This document shows positions 1 to 7,025 of a stretch of DNA of 8,903 bases, in pieces. How positions within the stretch are numbered: position 1 is the stretch's first letter; every line of letters begins with the position of its first letter. Under the pieces are notes generated by a model. It was not told the origin of the DNA. It worked only from the letters and a program-made list of their open reading frames with translations, and did no database searches. Source of the DNA: AM-2324 sp042091035. Its GTDB lineage: Bacteria > Bacteroidota > Bacteroidia > Chitinophagales > Saprospiraceae. The DNA lies in assembly GCA_042091035.1 (NCBI GenBank), contig JBELIG010000126.1:1-8903 (forward strand), given 5' to 3'. The position numbers and the translations under genes are program-made.

Positions 1-386
1 CGACCAAACTTACCGGAATAAGTCATTTAGTTTCTGACCTTATGCATATGAATGTACAACCAAACAAAGCGATCGTTGGTGCGAATGCTTTTGCACACTC
101 TTCAGGTATTCACCAAGATGGTGTAATTAAGAATCGAATCACCTACGAAATAATGGATCCACTGGAAGTTGGTTGTGATGCTTCATCAATAGTACTTACT
201 GCCAGAAGTGGCAGAGCTGCCCTACGTTACAGACTTCAAAAATTAGGTTTCAATTTTTCTCACCAAGAAATAACGCATCTTTACAATGACTTTTTAATCC
301 TAGCGGATAAGATTAAAAGAGTAGAAGATGAAAACCTAATGGCCCTTGTAGATGCCAGTTCATTGGCAAGTATTAAGACTAACTAA
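1..386 (+). CDS. leuA: 2-isopropylmalate synthase, C-terminal part (5' end outside window)
   Basis: This is the 3' end of leuA, whose product condenses 2-ketoisovalerate with acetyl-CoA in the first committed step of leucine synthesis. The reading frame is already open at base 3 (TKLTGISHLVSDLMHM...), so the methionine at 42 is internal and not the start. The fragment carries the family motif NKAIVGANAFAH followed by SGIHQDG, with the metal-binding histidines of the barrel's end, and then the linker-subdomain motif TARSGRAALRYRL. After SGIHQDG only about 90 residues remain before the TAA at 384. The roughly 130-residue C-terminal leucine-sensing domain of long LeuA proteins is therefore absent. 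This fits the short, about 390-residue form I associate with Bacteroidota. A homocitrate or citramalate synthase is possible in principle, but the adjacent leuCDB makes LeuA by far the best call. Confidence 0.95.
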   Translation, partial: TKLTGISHLVSDLMHMNVQPNKAIVGANAFAHSSGIHQDGVIKNRITYEIMDPLEVGCDASSIVLTARSGRAALRYRLQKLGFNFSHQEITHLYNDFLILADKIKRVEDENLMALVDASSLASIKTN

Positions 387-396
387 AATAAATTTG
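363..396 (+). promoter_or_regulatory. Candidate internal Bacteroidota-type promoter for leuCDB
   Basis: TAAATTTG at 389-396 fits the Bacteroidota -7 element TAnnTTTG, and a TTG at 363-365 lies 23 bases upstream, at the long end of the usual -33 spacing. Transcription would start near 400, giving a leader of about 40 bases before the leuC ATG at 443. The 56-base leuA-leuC spacer is the longest in the leu operon. AT-rich DNA yields such matches by chance, so this is only a candidate. Confidence 0.3.
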
Positions 397-442
397 TATT
401 GATACACTCCGTCAATTACAAACCAAAAATATATTACAGCTA

Positions 443-1498
443 ATGAAAAAGACCTTATTCGATAAGTTATGGGACATGCATGTGGTCAAGACTTTTGATA
501 ATGGACCTTCAGTTTTCTATATCGACAGACACTATATCCATGAAGTAACTAGTCCACAAGCTTTCAAAGGATTAGAAGACAAAGGGCTTGAAGTTTTCAG
601 ACCGAATCAAATCATTGCCACTGCAGATCACAACGTCCCTACATTAAATCAGGAACTTCCCATAAAAGATCCACTTTCTGCTACCCAAGTAAGCATGTTG
701 ACCGATAACTGCAACAAACATGGTATAAAATACTACCCTTTAGGCTCAGAATATCAAGGTATAGTGCATGTAATAGGTCCCGAACTAGGTTTCACCTTGC
801 CAGGAATGACCATAGTGTGTGGAGATTCCCATACCTCAACACATGGCGCGTTTGGATGCATAGCCTTTGGAATAGGAACTTCCCAAGTAGAGCAAGTCCT
901 TGCCAGTCAATGCCTATTGCTAAGCAAACCAAAACGAATGCGCATAAAAGTCGATGGAAAGCTCAAACAGGGCGTTCTTTCAAAAGATGTGATATTACAT
1001 ATTATCGCAAAACTAGGTACAGGAGGAGCAACAGGATACTTTGTCGAATATGCAGGAACAACTTTTGAAGCTATGTCCATGGAGGAGCGAATGACCGTAT
1101 GTAACATGAGCATTGAGATGGGAGCAAGAGGTGGTCTTATCGCTCCAGACCAAACAACATTTGACTATATCGCTAGTACACCATATGGTCCTAAAGGGTC
1201 AGAACTTGAAGAAAAAGTCATGCATTGGTCTAGCCTTAAGACAGATTCAGATGCAGTATTTGACAAAGAAATACATATTGATGCAGCTACTATTGAGCCT
1301 ATGATAACCTATGGCACCAACCCGGGTATGGGNNNNNNNNNNNNNNNNNNNNNNNNNNNNNNNNNNNNNNNNNNNNNNNNNNNNNNNNNNNNNNNNNNNN
1401 NNNNNNNNNNNNNNNNNNNNNNNNNNNNNNNNAAAATTTGGACTGCAGATGCTGCCATTGAAAGAAATCAATCTAAAGTAGAATCGCTATCAAGATAA
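443..1498 (+). CDS. leuC: 3-isopropylmalate dehydratase large subunit, interrupted by an assembly gap
   Basis: LeuC with LeuD isomerises 2- to 3-isopropylmalate through a [4Fe-4S] aconitase-type centre. The N-terminus (MKKTLFDKLWDMHVV) and the segments YIDRHYIHEVTSPQAF, DHNVPT, GMTIVCGDSHTSTHGAFG, FGIGTSQVEQVLASQ, MSIEMGARGGLIAPD and ITYGTNPGMG are typical family landmarks, and the ATG at 443 gives the expected N-terminus. About 297 residues are readable up to base 1332; 100 N follow (1333-1432). LeuC proteins are usually near 465 residues, so about 150-170 residues are missing, among them the three cluster cysteines expected in the GxCTN and PGCxxCLA motifs. The nominal 351-residue length is an artefact of the placeholder gap. 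The 21 residues after the gap (beginning KIWTADAAIERNQ) do not resemble the usual LeuC ending, so the 3' boundary at 1498 is uncertain. Nothing before the gap suggests decay. Confidence 0.9.
   Translation: MKKTLFDKLWDMHVVKTFDNGPSVFYIDRHYIHEVTSPQAFKGLEDKGLEVFRPNQIIATADHNVPTLNQELPIKDPLSATQVSMLTDNCNKHGIKYYPLGSEYQGIVHVIGPELGFTLPGMTIVCGDSHTSTHGAFGCIAFGIGTSQVEQVLASQCLLLSKPKRMRIKVDGKLKQGVLSKDVILHIIAKLGTGGATGYFVEYAGTTFEAMSMEERMTVCNMSIEMGARGGLIAPDQTTFDYIASTPYGPKGSELEEKVMHWSSLKTDSDAVFDKEIHIDAATIEPMITYGTNPGMXXXXXXXXXXXXXXXXXXXXXXXXXXXXXXXXXXKIWTADAAIERNQSKVESLSR
1333..1432. other. Assembly gap of exactly 100 N inside leuC
   Basis: The sequence is replaced by exactly 100 N, the conventional filler for a scaffold gap of unknown size. 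Comparison with the normal length of LeuC implies that about 450 bases or more of real sequence are absent. The reading frame happens to continue across the filler, but with an arbitrary gap length this has a one-in-three chance and carries no information. Confidence 0.99.
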
Positions 1499-1499
1499 T

Positions 1500-2081
1500 A
1501 TGGAAAAGATAAATAAAATACAATCAAGTGGGGTTCCTCTGCCTATAGAACATGTAGACACAGATCAAATCATACCCGCAAGATTTTTAAAGTCAACATC
1601 CAAGCAAGGCTTCGGTGAAAACCTATTTAGAGATTGGAGATATAATGGGTCAAATGAGAATCCCGATTTTGTGCTTAATGACAGTAAGTACAGTGGCAGC
1701 ATTCTTGTAGCTGGTCATAATTTTGGCTGTGGCTCCAGCAGAGAACATGCTGCATGGGCAATTCATGATTATGGATTCCGAGCAGTCGTTAGTTCAGAAT
1801 TTGCGGACATCTTTAAAGGAAATGCCATGAATAATGGCCTTTTACCCATTGAGGTAAGCCCCGCATTCCTGCAAGAACTAACAGAAGCTATTATAACTAA
1901 TCCAAGTACCTCAATTAGCATAAGCCTGGAAGATCAAACCATTGCGTTTGATGATAAGGATTATCAATTTGATATTGATGGATTCAAGAAAAAATGCCTG
2001 CTTGAGGGTAAAGTCGAATTTGACTACCTAATTGATATGCGCGACACTATCAAAGAATACGAACAAAACAGAACATTCTAA
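1500..2081 (+). CDS. leuD: 3-isopropylmalate dehydratase small subunit
   Basis: LeuD is the swivel-domain subunit that pairs with LeuC to form isopropylmalate isomerase in the cytoplasm. The 193-residue product is close to the usual length of about 200. It shows VDTDQIIPARF (residues 19-29), GFGENLFRDWR (37-47), the substrate-loop motif NFGCGSSREHA (74-84) and the ADIFKGNAMNNGLLP block (102-116). The start at 1500 is the conserved N-terminus (MEKINKIQSSGVPLPIEHVDTD) and lies 1 base after the TAA that ends the preceding frame, which suggests translational coupling. The gene is complete, with no missing key residue. There is no clear Shine-Dalgarno sequence, as is normal in this phylum. Confidence 0.97.
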   Translation: MEKINKIQSSGVPLPIEHVDTDQIIPARFLKSTSKQGFGENLFRDWRYNGSNENPDFVLNDSKYSGSILVAGHNFGCGSSREHAAWAIHDYGFRAVVSSEFADIFKGNAMNNGLLPIEVSPAFLQELTEAIITNPSTSISISLEDQTIAFDDKDYQFDIDGFKKKCLLEGKVEFDYLIDMRDTIKEYEQNRTF

Positions 2082-2091
2082 GTTACAAATA

Positions 2092-3174
2092 ATGAATACT
2101 CTAAATATAGCACTTTTAGCCGGAGATGGAATTGGACCTGAGATCATGGATCAGGCAGTAAAGGTTGTGGATGCAATTGCAAATAAGCACAAACTATCAA
2201 TCCAATATTCAACAGCACTTGTAGGCGCAACAGCCATCGACAAAACCGGCCAGCCATATCCCGAAGAGACACACCAAACCTGTATGAAAGCTGATGCCGT
2301 GCTCTTTGGAGCTATCGGTCATCCAAAGTTTGATAATGACCCAAATGCAAAGGTAAGACCGGAACAAGGGCTTTTGGCAATGCGCAAGAAACTTGGCTTA
2401 TTCGCAAACGTAAGACCGGTATCTGTATATGCCTCCCTTTTAGATCGATCCCCATTAAAAAGGGAACGAATAGAGGGTGCAGATTTTGTAGTCGTACGTG
2501 AACTAACCGGTGGCATCTATTTCGGTCAACCAAGAGGAAAATCGGAGGATGGGACCAAAGCTTTTGACACCTGTGTATATGAAGTTTACGAAATAGAGCG
2601 CATCGTAAAATATGCTTTTGAGACAGCTATGCAGAGAGATAAAAAGCTTTGCATGGTCGACAAGGCAAATGTTTTGGCTACCTCTAGATTATGGAGGTCC
2701 GTGACTGACCGAATAGCAAAAGAATATCCCGAAGTAGCCTACAGTAAGATGTTTGTAGATAATGCTGCCATGCAGCTAATCGTAAATCCTACACAATTTG
2801 ATGTCATTGTAACAGGCAATATGTTTGGTGACATCCTTACAGATGAAGCAAGTGTTCTTGGAGGATCTTTAGGTTTATTGCCAAGTTCTAGTGTTGGAAA
2901 ACACACTGCTATTTTTGAACCTATACATGGTTCATATCCACAAGCTACGGGCAAAAACATTGCAAACCCTATGGGGATGATCCTATCTGCAGCAATGCTA
3001 TTTGACCACCTTCAAATGACTGCTATAGGAACAGAAATCCGAAATGCGGTGGAGCAGTGTATCAATAAAGGGGTAGTAACAGAAGACTTGGCAAAACCGG
3101 ATGAAAAAACATATACGACCTCTGAAATAGGAGATGCTGTTACTCAGGTAATCAACAGCAGCATTTTAATATAA
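2092..3174 (+). CDS. leuB: 3-isopropylmalate dehydrogenase
   Basis: LeuB oxidises and decarboxylates 3-isopropylmalate with NAD+ and Mg2+ to give 2-ketoisocaproate, the precursor of leucine. The 360-residue product has the usual family length. It shows the N-terminal LLAGDGIGPEIM, the substrate loop RPEQGLLAMRKKLGLFANVRP (residues 89-109), RELTGGIYFGQPRG (136-149), DKANVLATSRLWR (190-202) with the catalytic lysine at 191, Mg-binding GDILTDE (246-252), and FEPIHGS (275-281). The 'EQGLLAMRK' loop favours LeuB over isocitrate or tartrate dehydrogenase. I chose the ATG at 2092 because it starts the conserved strand MNTLNIALLAGDGIG. An in-frame ATG at 2032 would add 20 unlikely residues overlapping leuD. 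The gene lies 10 bases after the leuD stop and is the last gene of the leu operon. Confidence 0.97.
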   Translation: MNTLNIALLAGDGIGPEIMDQAVKVVDAIANKHKLSIQYSTALVGATAIDKTGQPYPEETHQTCMKADAVLFGAIGHPKFDNDPNAKVRPEQGLLAMRKKLGLFANVRPVSVYASLLDRSPLKRERIEGADFVVVRELTGGIYFGQPRGKSEDGTKAFDTCVYEVYEIERIVKYAFETAMQRDKKLCMVDKANVLATSRLWRSVTDRIAKEYPEVAYSKMFVDNAAMQLIVNPTQFDVIVTGNMFGDILTDEASVLGGSLGLLPSSSVGKHTAIFEPIHGSYPQATGKNIANPMGMILSAAMLFDHLQMTAIGTEIRNAVEQCINKGVVTEDLAKPDEKTYTTSEIGDAVTQVINSSILI

Positions 3175-3210
3175 TATTGTAAATAAGGTTTTTTAAGATT
3201 TTAATGACCA

Positions 3211-3239
3211 AGGAGAGGATAGCCCCTCTCCTGTTTTAT
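3211..3239 (+). terminator. Rho-independent terminator of the leu operon
   Basis: AGGAGAGG (3211-3218) pairs perfectly over 8 bases with CCTCTCCT (3225-3232) around a 6-base loop, and GTTTTATT follows. It lies 36 bases after the leuB stop. On the minus strand the same hairpin sits 3 bases after the GTPase stop codon, but it is followed by TTGGTCATT with no T-run, so termination in that direction is possible but less clear. Confidence 0.8.
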
Positions 3240-5185
3240 TGAATAGCTTTGCGCATCTTCAAAATATATTTAGACCGGTCTAGTGGATTTATCCCTTTAT
3301 ACGGTCTTATCACTCCCTGATCATCTGTACAGGGCTGGTAACCCTTGAAAGTATAGCTTAGCTTTGCTTTACCGCCTGACAAAGAACTAACCCGAACAGG
3401 AAGATCTAATGCCATACTTAGAGGCATATCAGCAAAGAAAAGCATCCTATCACCCTCAATCAAAGGACTTTCAAATTGCCCCCTGCGCTGAATAATCTCA
3501 CTTGAAAGATTGCCAAGCAAATCCACATGGGATTGAATCTTAATCTTAATTACCGGTTCCAATAATTGAGTCCCCCGTTCCTGGAGACCATTCATAATCG
3601 CCATATTGGTTGCAATCACAAAATCTCCTGGTCTTGAGTGCATACCATGATCTTCTCCTTCAATAAGCGTAATTTTTACATCGGTCAATTCCCAACCTTT
3701 GATACTTTGAAGAACTGCCTCTGGAATTGTTCGTTCTACTTCATTTTGATATTTCTGATGAACAGCGTCAACCGAAATCTTAGACTCATAAATTATTCCT
3801 GAACCTAAAGTACCCGGCTCCATTTTAAACCGAACAATTGCCCAACATGGCTTTGGCATCCAGTATCGCTCATAAGCTTCAACACTACTTGTTATCGTTT
3901 CTTTATACACTACAGCTGGATCCGTAAAGCTTGCCTCTATACCAAATCTGTTTTCAAGCATAGAAGCTAGAATCTGCGTTTGAATTTCACCATATATTTT
4001 CAACTGCAGGGTTCTTTCCTCTTTATCCCATTCAAAATCCAAACTTGGATCTTCATCTGAAAGCTGTAACAAGGCATTGGCAAGTGCTGCATAATTCTTT
4101 TCTTCAGCTGGAATAGCCTGGACAGTTAACAAAGGGCTGTGCATACGAACGTGCTCAGGAATAAGAGAAGAATGAGCTCCAAGGATATCCCCTACCCTTA
4201 CTTGCTTGAGGCCTGTAAGCATTGCGATGTCTCCAGACTCAATCTGGCTTACCGTTTCAAACTTAAAACCGTATCCTTTCTTAATCAAGGCAATTTTTTC
4301 ATCTGCCTCCAGCCTATTGTTATATAACACATCTCTCGCGTGTAGTCTACCTGCAAATAATTTCACATAAGCGACTCTACCTAAGGACTTGTCTGTTCCT
4401 ATTGCATAGACATAGGCTGAGGCTGCTTCATCCGGTTGGTAAGAAGCCTCTGGAAAATAATCCTCAATAAAGTCTAAAAGACTATCTACTCCAAGATCCA
4501 ATTTTGAAGCCCCCAAAAGAACAGGAAACAAGAGCCTATGCTGTAAACCACTCTTAATGCCCTTGTCTAGATTATTCTTCGATAAAAAACCTTGGTTGAG
4601 ATAAGTTTCAAGTAATTTTTCGTCAGAGCCTGCGACTAATTCCACATCGTCTTCATCAAGTTCTAACTTCGAGGATACTTCCACGGAAGCTAAACCCGCA
4701 TCTTTACAATCCTGCATTAGGATGACATCGCTAGAACATTCCTTTTTTATGTCTGCTAACACAGCTTCAACATCTGCACCGATTCGATCGATCTTATTGA
4801 TAAAAAAAAGAACCGGGACTTTTCGCTCTTTTAATGCTGACCATATCGCTTCCGTTTGGGCTTGAATCCCTTCTACTGCAGAGACGACAAGAATAGCGGC
4901 ATCTATTACTGGCAATATGCGTTCTAGCTCAGACGTAAAATCAATATGCCCAGGAGTATCAATCAAATTAATACAGGCTCCATTCCAATCAAAGCTATTG
5001 AAAGAAGCCCGTACCGATATTCCTCTATCCCTTTCAACCTGTAAGAAATCGGAATGAGTCGTTCCCTCATCAACAGATCCAAGTTTCTTGCTGAGACCTC
5101 CTTTGAACAGAAAATGCTCCGTTATAGTCGTCTTACCCGCATCGGCATGAGCCATCAAGGCTATGTTGTAAATCTTTTTTGCCAT
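3236..5185 (-). CDS. Translational GTPase, EF-G/TetM-like ribosomal protection family
   Basis: The 649-residue protein has the five-domain layout of EF-G and the TetM/TetQ ribosomal protection proteins. It shows G1 AHADAGKT (residues 12-19), switch I RGISV (54-58), G3 DTPGH (76-80), G4 NKID (130-133), a GAS G5-like motif (225-227), domain II to about 345, domain III with DEDPSL (377-382), domain IV from about 435, and domain V ending near 620. Residues LIDTPGHIDFTSELER, EGIQAQT and GWELTD resemble TetQ/TetM more than canonical EF-G. However, the domain IV loop that in TetM/TetQ reads YSPVSTPADF is here HGMHSRPGDF (513-522), lacking the tip Y-S-P-V. Tetracycline resistance therefore cannot be assumed; a chromosomal translation-factor paralogue is at least as likely. 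I chose the start at 5185 (MAKKIYNIALMAH); an upstream in-frame ATG at 5224 would prepend 13 hydrophobic residues. It follows aroF after 58 AT-rich bases and ends beside the leu terminator. Confidence 0.88.
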   Translation of the reverse strand: MAKKIYNIALMAHADAGKTTITEHFLFKGGLSKKLGSVDEGTTHSDFLQVERDRGISVRASFNSFDWNGACINLIDTPGHIDFTSELERILPVIDAAILVVSAVEGIQAQTEAIWSALKERKVPVLFFINKIDRIGADVEAVLADIKKECSSDVILMQDCKDAGLASVEVSSKLELDEDDVELVAGSDEKLLETYLNQGFLSKNNLDKGIKSGLQHRLLFPVLLGASKLDLGVDSLLDFIEDYFPEASYQPDEAASAYVYAIGTDKSLGRVAYVKLFAGRLHARDVLYNNRLEADEKIALIKKGYGFKFETVSQIESGDIAMLTGLKQVRVGDILGAHSSLIPEHVRMHSPLLTVQAIPAEEKNYAALANALLQLSDEDPSLDFEWDKEERTLQLKIYGEIQTQILASMLENRFGIEASFTDPAVVYKETITSSVEAYERYWMPKPCWAIVRFKMEPGTLGSGIIYESKISVDAVHQKYQNEVERTIPEAVLQSIKGWELTDVKITLIEGEDHGMHSRPGDFVIATNMAIMNGLQERGTQLLEPVIKIKIQSHVDLLGNLSSEIIQRRGQFESPLIEGDRMLFFADMPLSMALDLPVRVSSLSGGKAKLSYTFKGYQPCTDDQGVIRPYKGINPLDRSKYILKMRKAIQ

Positions 5186-5243
5186 GCCCAAAATTAAAAA
5201 AATAAACAGGCAGAAAAAATACAATAGCGTTTAGCAAGCCCTA

Positions 5244-6254
5244 CTAAAATCCTTTTACCACATCATAAACAGATCTCACCTGATCTACTAATTGTCCAAA
5301 CTCCGAAAAGCCTATAGTTTGCTTATTGTCCGTCAATGCTTTATCTGGCTCAGGATGCATTTCTACAATTATCCCATCAGCCCCAGCTGCAGCAGCAGCC
5401 AAAGCCATCTGACGAACATGCTTACGAATTCCGATTCCATGCGAAGGGTCCACAATTACAGGCAAATGCGAACGGTCTTTTAAAATAGGTACCGCATTCA
5501 AATCCAAGGTGTTTCTATATGCAGACTCAAAACTCCGTATCCCTCGCTCACAGAGAATAAGTCTTTCATTTCCATTTTTAAAAACATATTCTGCTGAGAA
5601 CAAAAGTTCGTCGATAGTGCCACTTATTCCTCTTTTAATCATAACAGGTTTGTCTGTTTTGCCTAATGCCTCGAGTAGGGCAAAATTCTGAGAATTTCGA
5701 GCACCTACTTGAAAAATATCCACATAGGGGTACATCTTATCTATGAGACTAGGCTCCATGATTTCTGTAACAATTTTCACTCCAGAAGCTTTACAAATAC
5801 TGTAAAACTCCAATAAGCCCTCCATTCCCTTACCCATAAAACTATATGGGCTTGTCCTTGGCTTAAAGACTCCTCCCCGCATAATCCGAACACCTTTTTC
5901 CACTAACTTCTCCACCGTCTTCTCTATATTCCCACTTGTATCAATGCTACAGGGACCGGCCATCACAGCAAACTCGTCTGCTCCAATCTCAACACCATTC
6001 CCAAGGCTAATTATAGTATCATTTACTTTCCAGCGCTTGTTCACCATTTTGTGTTTATCTCCAACTACATGCACATCCTTAACGCCCTCCAAATGACCAA
6101 CCAAGCGTATATCAAATGGTCCGTCTGGAGTACATACCAAATAGGATGCTTTCTGTGTTTCCACAGGATAGAAAGGGATTTTCATCTGACTTAAACAAGT
6201 TTCTATTTGTGCAGGGATTATATCCTGTATTCTGTTTTCTAATTGAATAATCAT
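5244..6254 (-). CDS. aroF: 3-deoxy-7-phosphoheptulonate (DAHP) synthase, type I-beta
   Basis: This enzyme condenses phosphoenolpyruvate with erythrose 4-phosphate, the entry step of the shikimate pathway leading to chorismate and tryptophan. The 336-residue length and layout match the Thermotoga maritima-type enzyme: an N-terminal ferredoxin-like regulatory domain (about 1-70) followed by the barrel. The four metal ligands known in that enzyme appear at the same numbers: Cys102 (AGPCS), His272 (DPSH), Glu298 (IVEMHPEP) and Asp309 (ALTDNKQ). Other family blocks are RGGVFKPRTSPYSF (126-139), QVGARNSQN (182-190), MIKRG (205-209) and LCERGIRSFE (234-243). No chorismate mutase domain is fused. The related KDO-8-phosphate synthase lacks this N-terminal domain. 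The gene lies 12 bases after trpA, so it is probably co-transcribed with trp. The N-terminal domain suggests feedback inhibition, but the effector cannot be read from sequence. Confidence 0.95.
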   Translation of the reverse strand: MIIQLENRIQDIIPAQIETCLSQMKIPFYPVETQKASYLVCTPDGPFDIRLVGHLEGVKDVHVVGDKHKMVNKRWKVNDTIISLGNGVEIGADEFAVMAGPCSIDTSGNIEKTVEKLVEKGVRIMRGGVFKPRTSPYSFMGKGMEGLLEFYSICKASGVKIVTEIMEPSLIDKMYPYVDIFQVGARNSQNFALLEALGKTDKPVMIKRGISGTIDELLFSAEYVFKNGNERLILCERGIRSFESAYRNTLDLNAVPILKDRSHLPVIVDPSHGIGIRKHVRQMALAAAAAGADGIIVEMHPEPDKALTDNKQTIGFSEFGQLVDQVRSVYDVVKGF

Positions 6255-6266
6255 AAGACTGGGTTT

Positions 6267-7025
6267 TTAACGAATTGATCTGATAAATTGCTGACTGGCG
6301 ATAGCGATATCCTCCGTGTCTTTTAGAGAATTAATGAATGCTGAACCTATAATACCTCCCTGAACATAAGAAGAGACAAAAGAGAAATCTTCACTGGACT
6401 TTATATTGAATCCAATCATTACCGGGCTTTGTAAGTCCATAGATCGCAGTCGTTCGAAATATGCTTTCGATTGCTCCATGGATTTATTTTGGCCAGTTGT
6501 ACTTGCACTACTTACAGCGTACAAAAACAAGCCGCCCTGCTCATCCATCTGCCTGATTCTGACATCAGAAGTTTGAGGACATACCATGAAGATCATGGAC
6601 AGGCCATAGGCTTCAAAAATAGCTTTATACTCCCCGATGTAAATATCAAAAGGAAGATCTGGCAGGATCAAGGCTTTGATCCCTACTGCTGCACATCGTT
6701 TACAGAAGTCCTCCAAACCATAGCTTAGAATGGTGTTGAAGTATCCCATTCCGATAAGATCCATCGAAAGATCGAGTCCTTGTAGTTGATCAAATATCAG
6801 ATCTACTGTGATACCATTTTCAAGAGCTTTGGCACTACTTTTTTGTATAACAGACCCATCGGCCAGAGGATCTGAATATGGAAAACCTACTTCTGCCATT
6901 TCCACTCCCTCAGCATCCAGTGTTTTCAGGATTTTAGGTAAACTATCAATTTCCGGATAACCCGCAGTCACATAAATATTTAGTAACCCTTTAGTGGTTT
7001 GGGCATTTATTGTCAAACTTTTCAT
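6267..7025 (-). CDS. trpA: Tryptophan synthase alpha subunit
   Basis: TrpA cleaves indole-3-glycerol phosphate and channels indole to TrpB in the alpha2-beta2 complex. The 252-residue protein is slightly short for a family of about 265 residues. It shows YVTAGYP (18-24) and EVGFPYSDPLADGSVIQ (45-61), in which Glu45 and Asp56 align with the catalytic Glu49 and Asp60 of the Salmonella enzyme. MGYFNTILSYG (93-103) and LPDLPFD follow. The glycine-rich loop is SSASTTGQ, and the phosphate-binding end is IGFNIKSSED and GGIIGSAF. The start ATG overlaps the trpB stop in an ATGA (7022-7025), which fixes it and implies translational coupling with its partner subunit. Confidence 0.97.
   Translation of the reverse strand: MKSLTINAQTTKGLLNIYVTAGYPEIDSLPKILKTLDAEGVEMAEVGFPYSDPLADGSVIQKSSAKALENGITVDLIFDQLQGLDLSMDLIGMGYFNTILSYGLEDFCKRCAAVGIKALILPDLPFDIYIGEYKAIFEAYGLSMIFMVCPQTSDVRIRQMDEQGGLFLYAVSSASTTGQNKSMEQSKAYFERLRSMDLQSPVMIGFNIKSSEDFSFVSSYVQGGIIGSAFINSLKDTEDIAIASQQFIRSIR

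Noticed and set aside
817..1304. Open frames of about 60-85 codons on both strands inside leuC, and similar ones inside leuB, aroF, trpA and the GTPase gene.
   Set aside because: They lie wholly within well-supported genes, their products match no family I recognise, and their composition is what shadow frames give.
443..1498. leuC as a genuine pseudogene or internal deletion.
   Set aside because: The only interruption is the 100-N filler. The readable part has intact motifs and no stops or frameshifts.
2032..2091. Longer leuB reading frame starting inside leuD.
   Set aside because: The 20 extra residues are the out-of-frame shadow of the leuD end, and LeuB's conserved first strand begins right at the ATG at 2092.
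5189..5196. Minus-strand TAATTTTG just before the GTPase ATG, matching the TAnnTTTG -7 promoter element.
   Set aside because: It lies 3 bases from the ATG, so the message would be essentially leaderless, and the nearest TTG upstream is 25 bases away, outside the usual spacing. It is probably a chance match in AT-rich DNA.
5186..5224. Upstream start for the GTPase adding MYFFCLFIFLILG, which looks like a short membrane segment.
   Set aside because: The family begins a few residues before AHxDAGKT. The added residues come from a poly-A/T stretch in the spacer, and a translation GTPase has no need of a signal segment.
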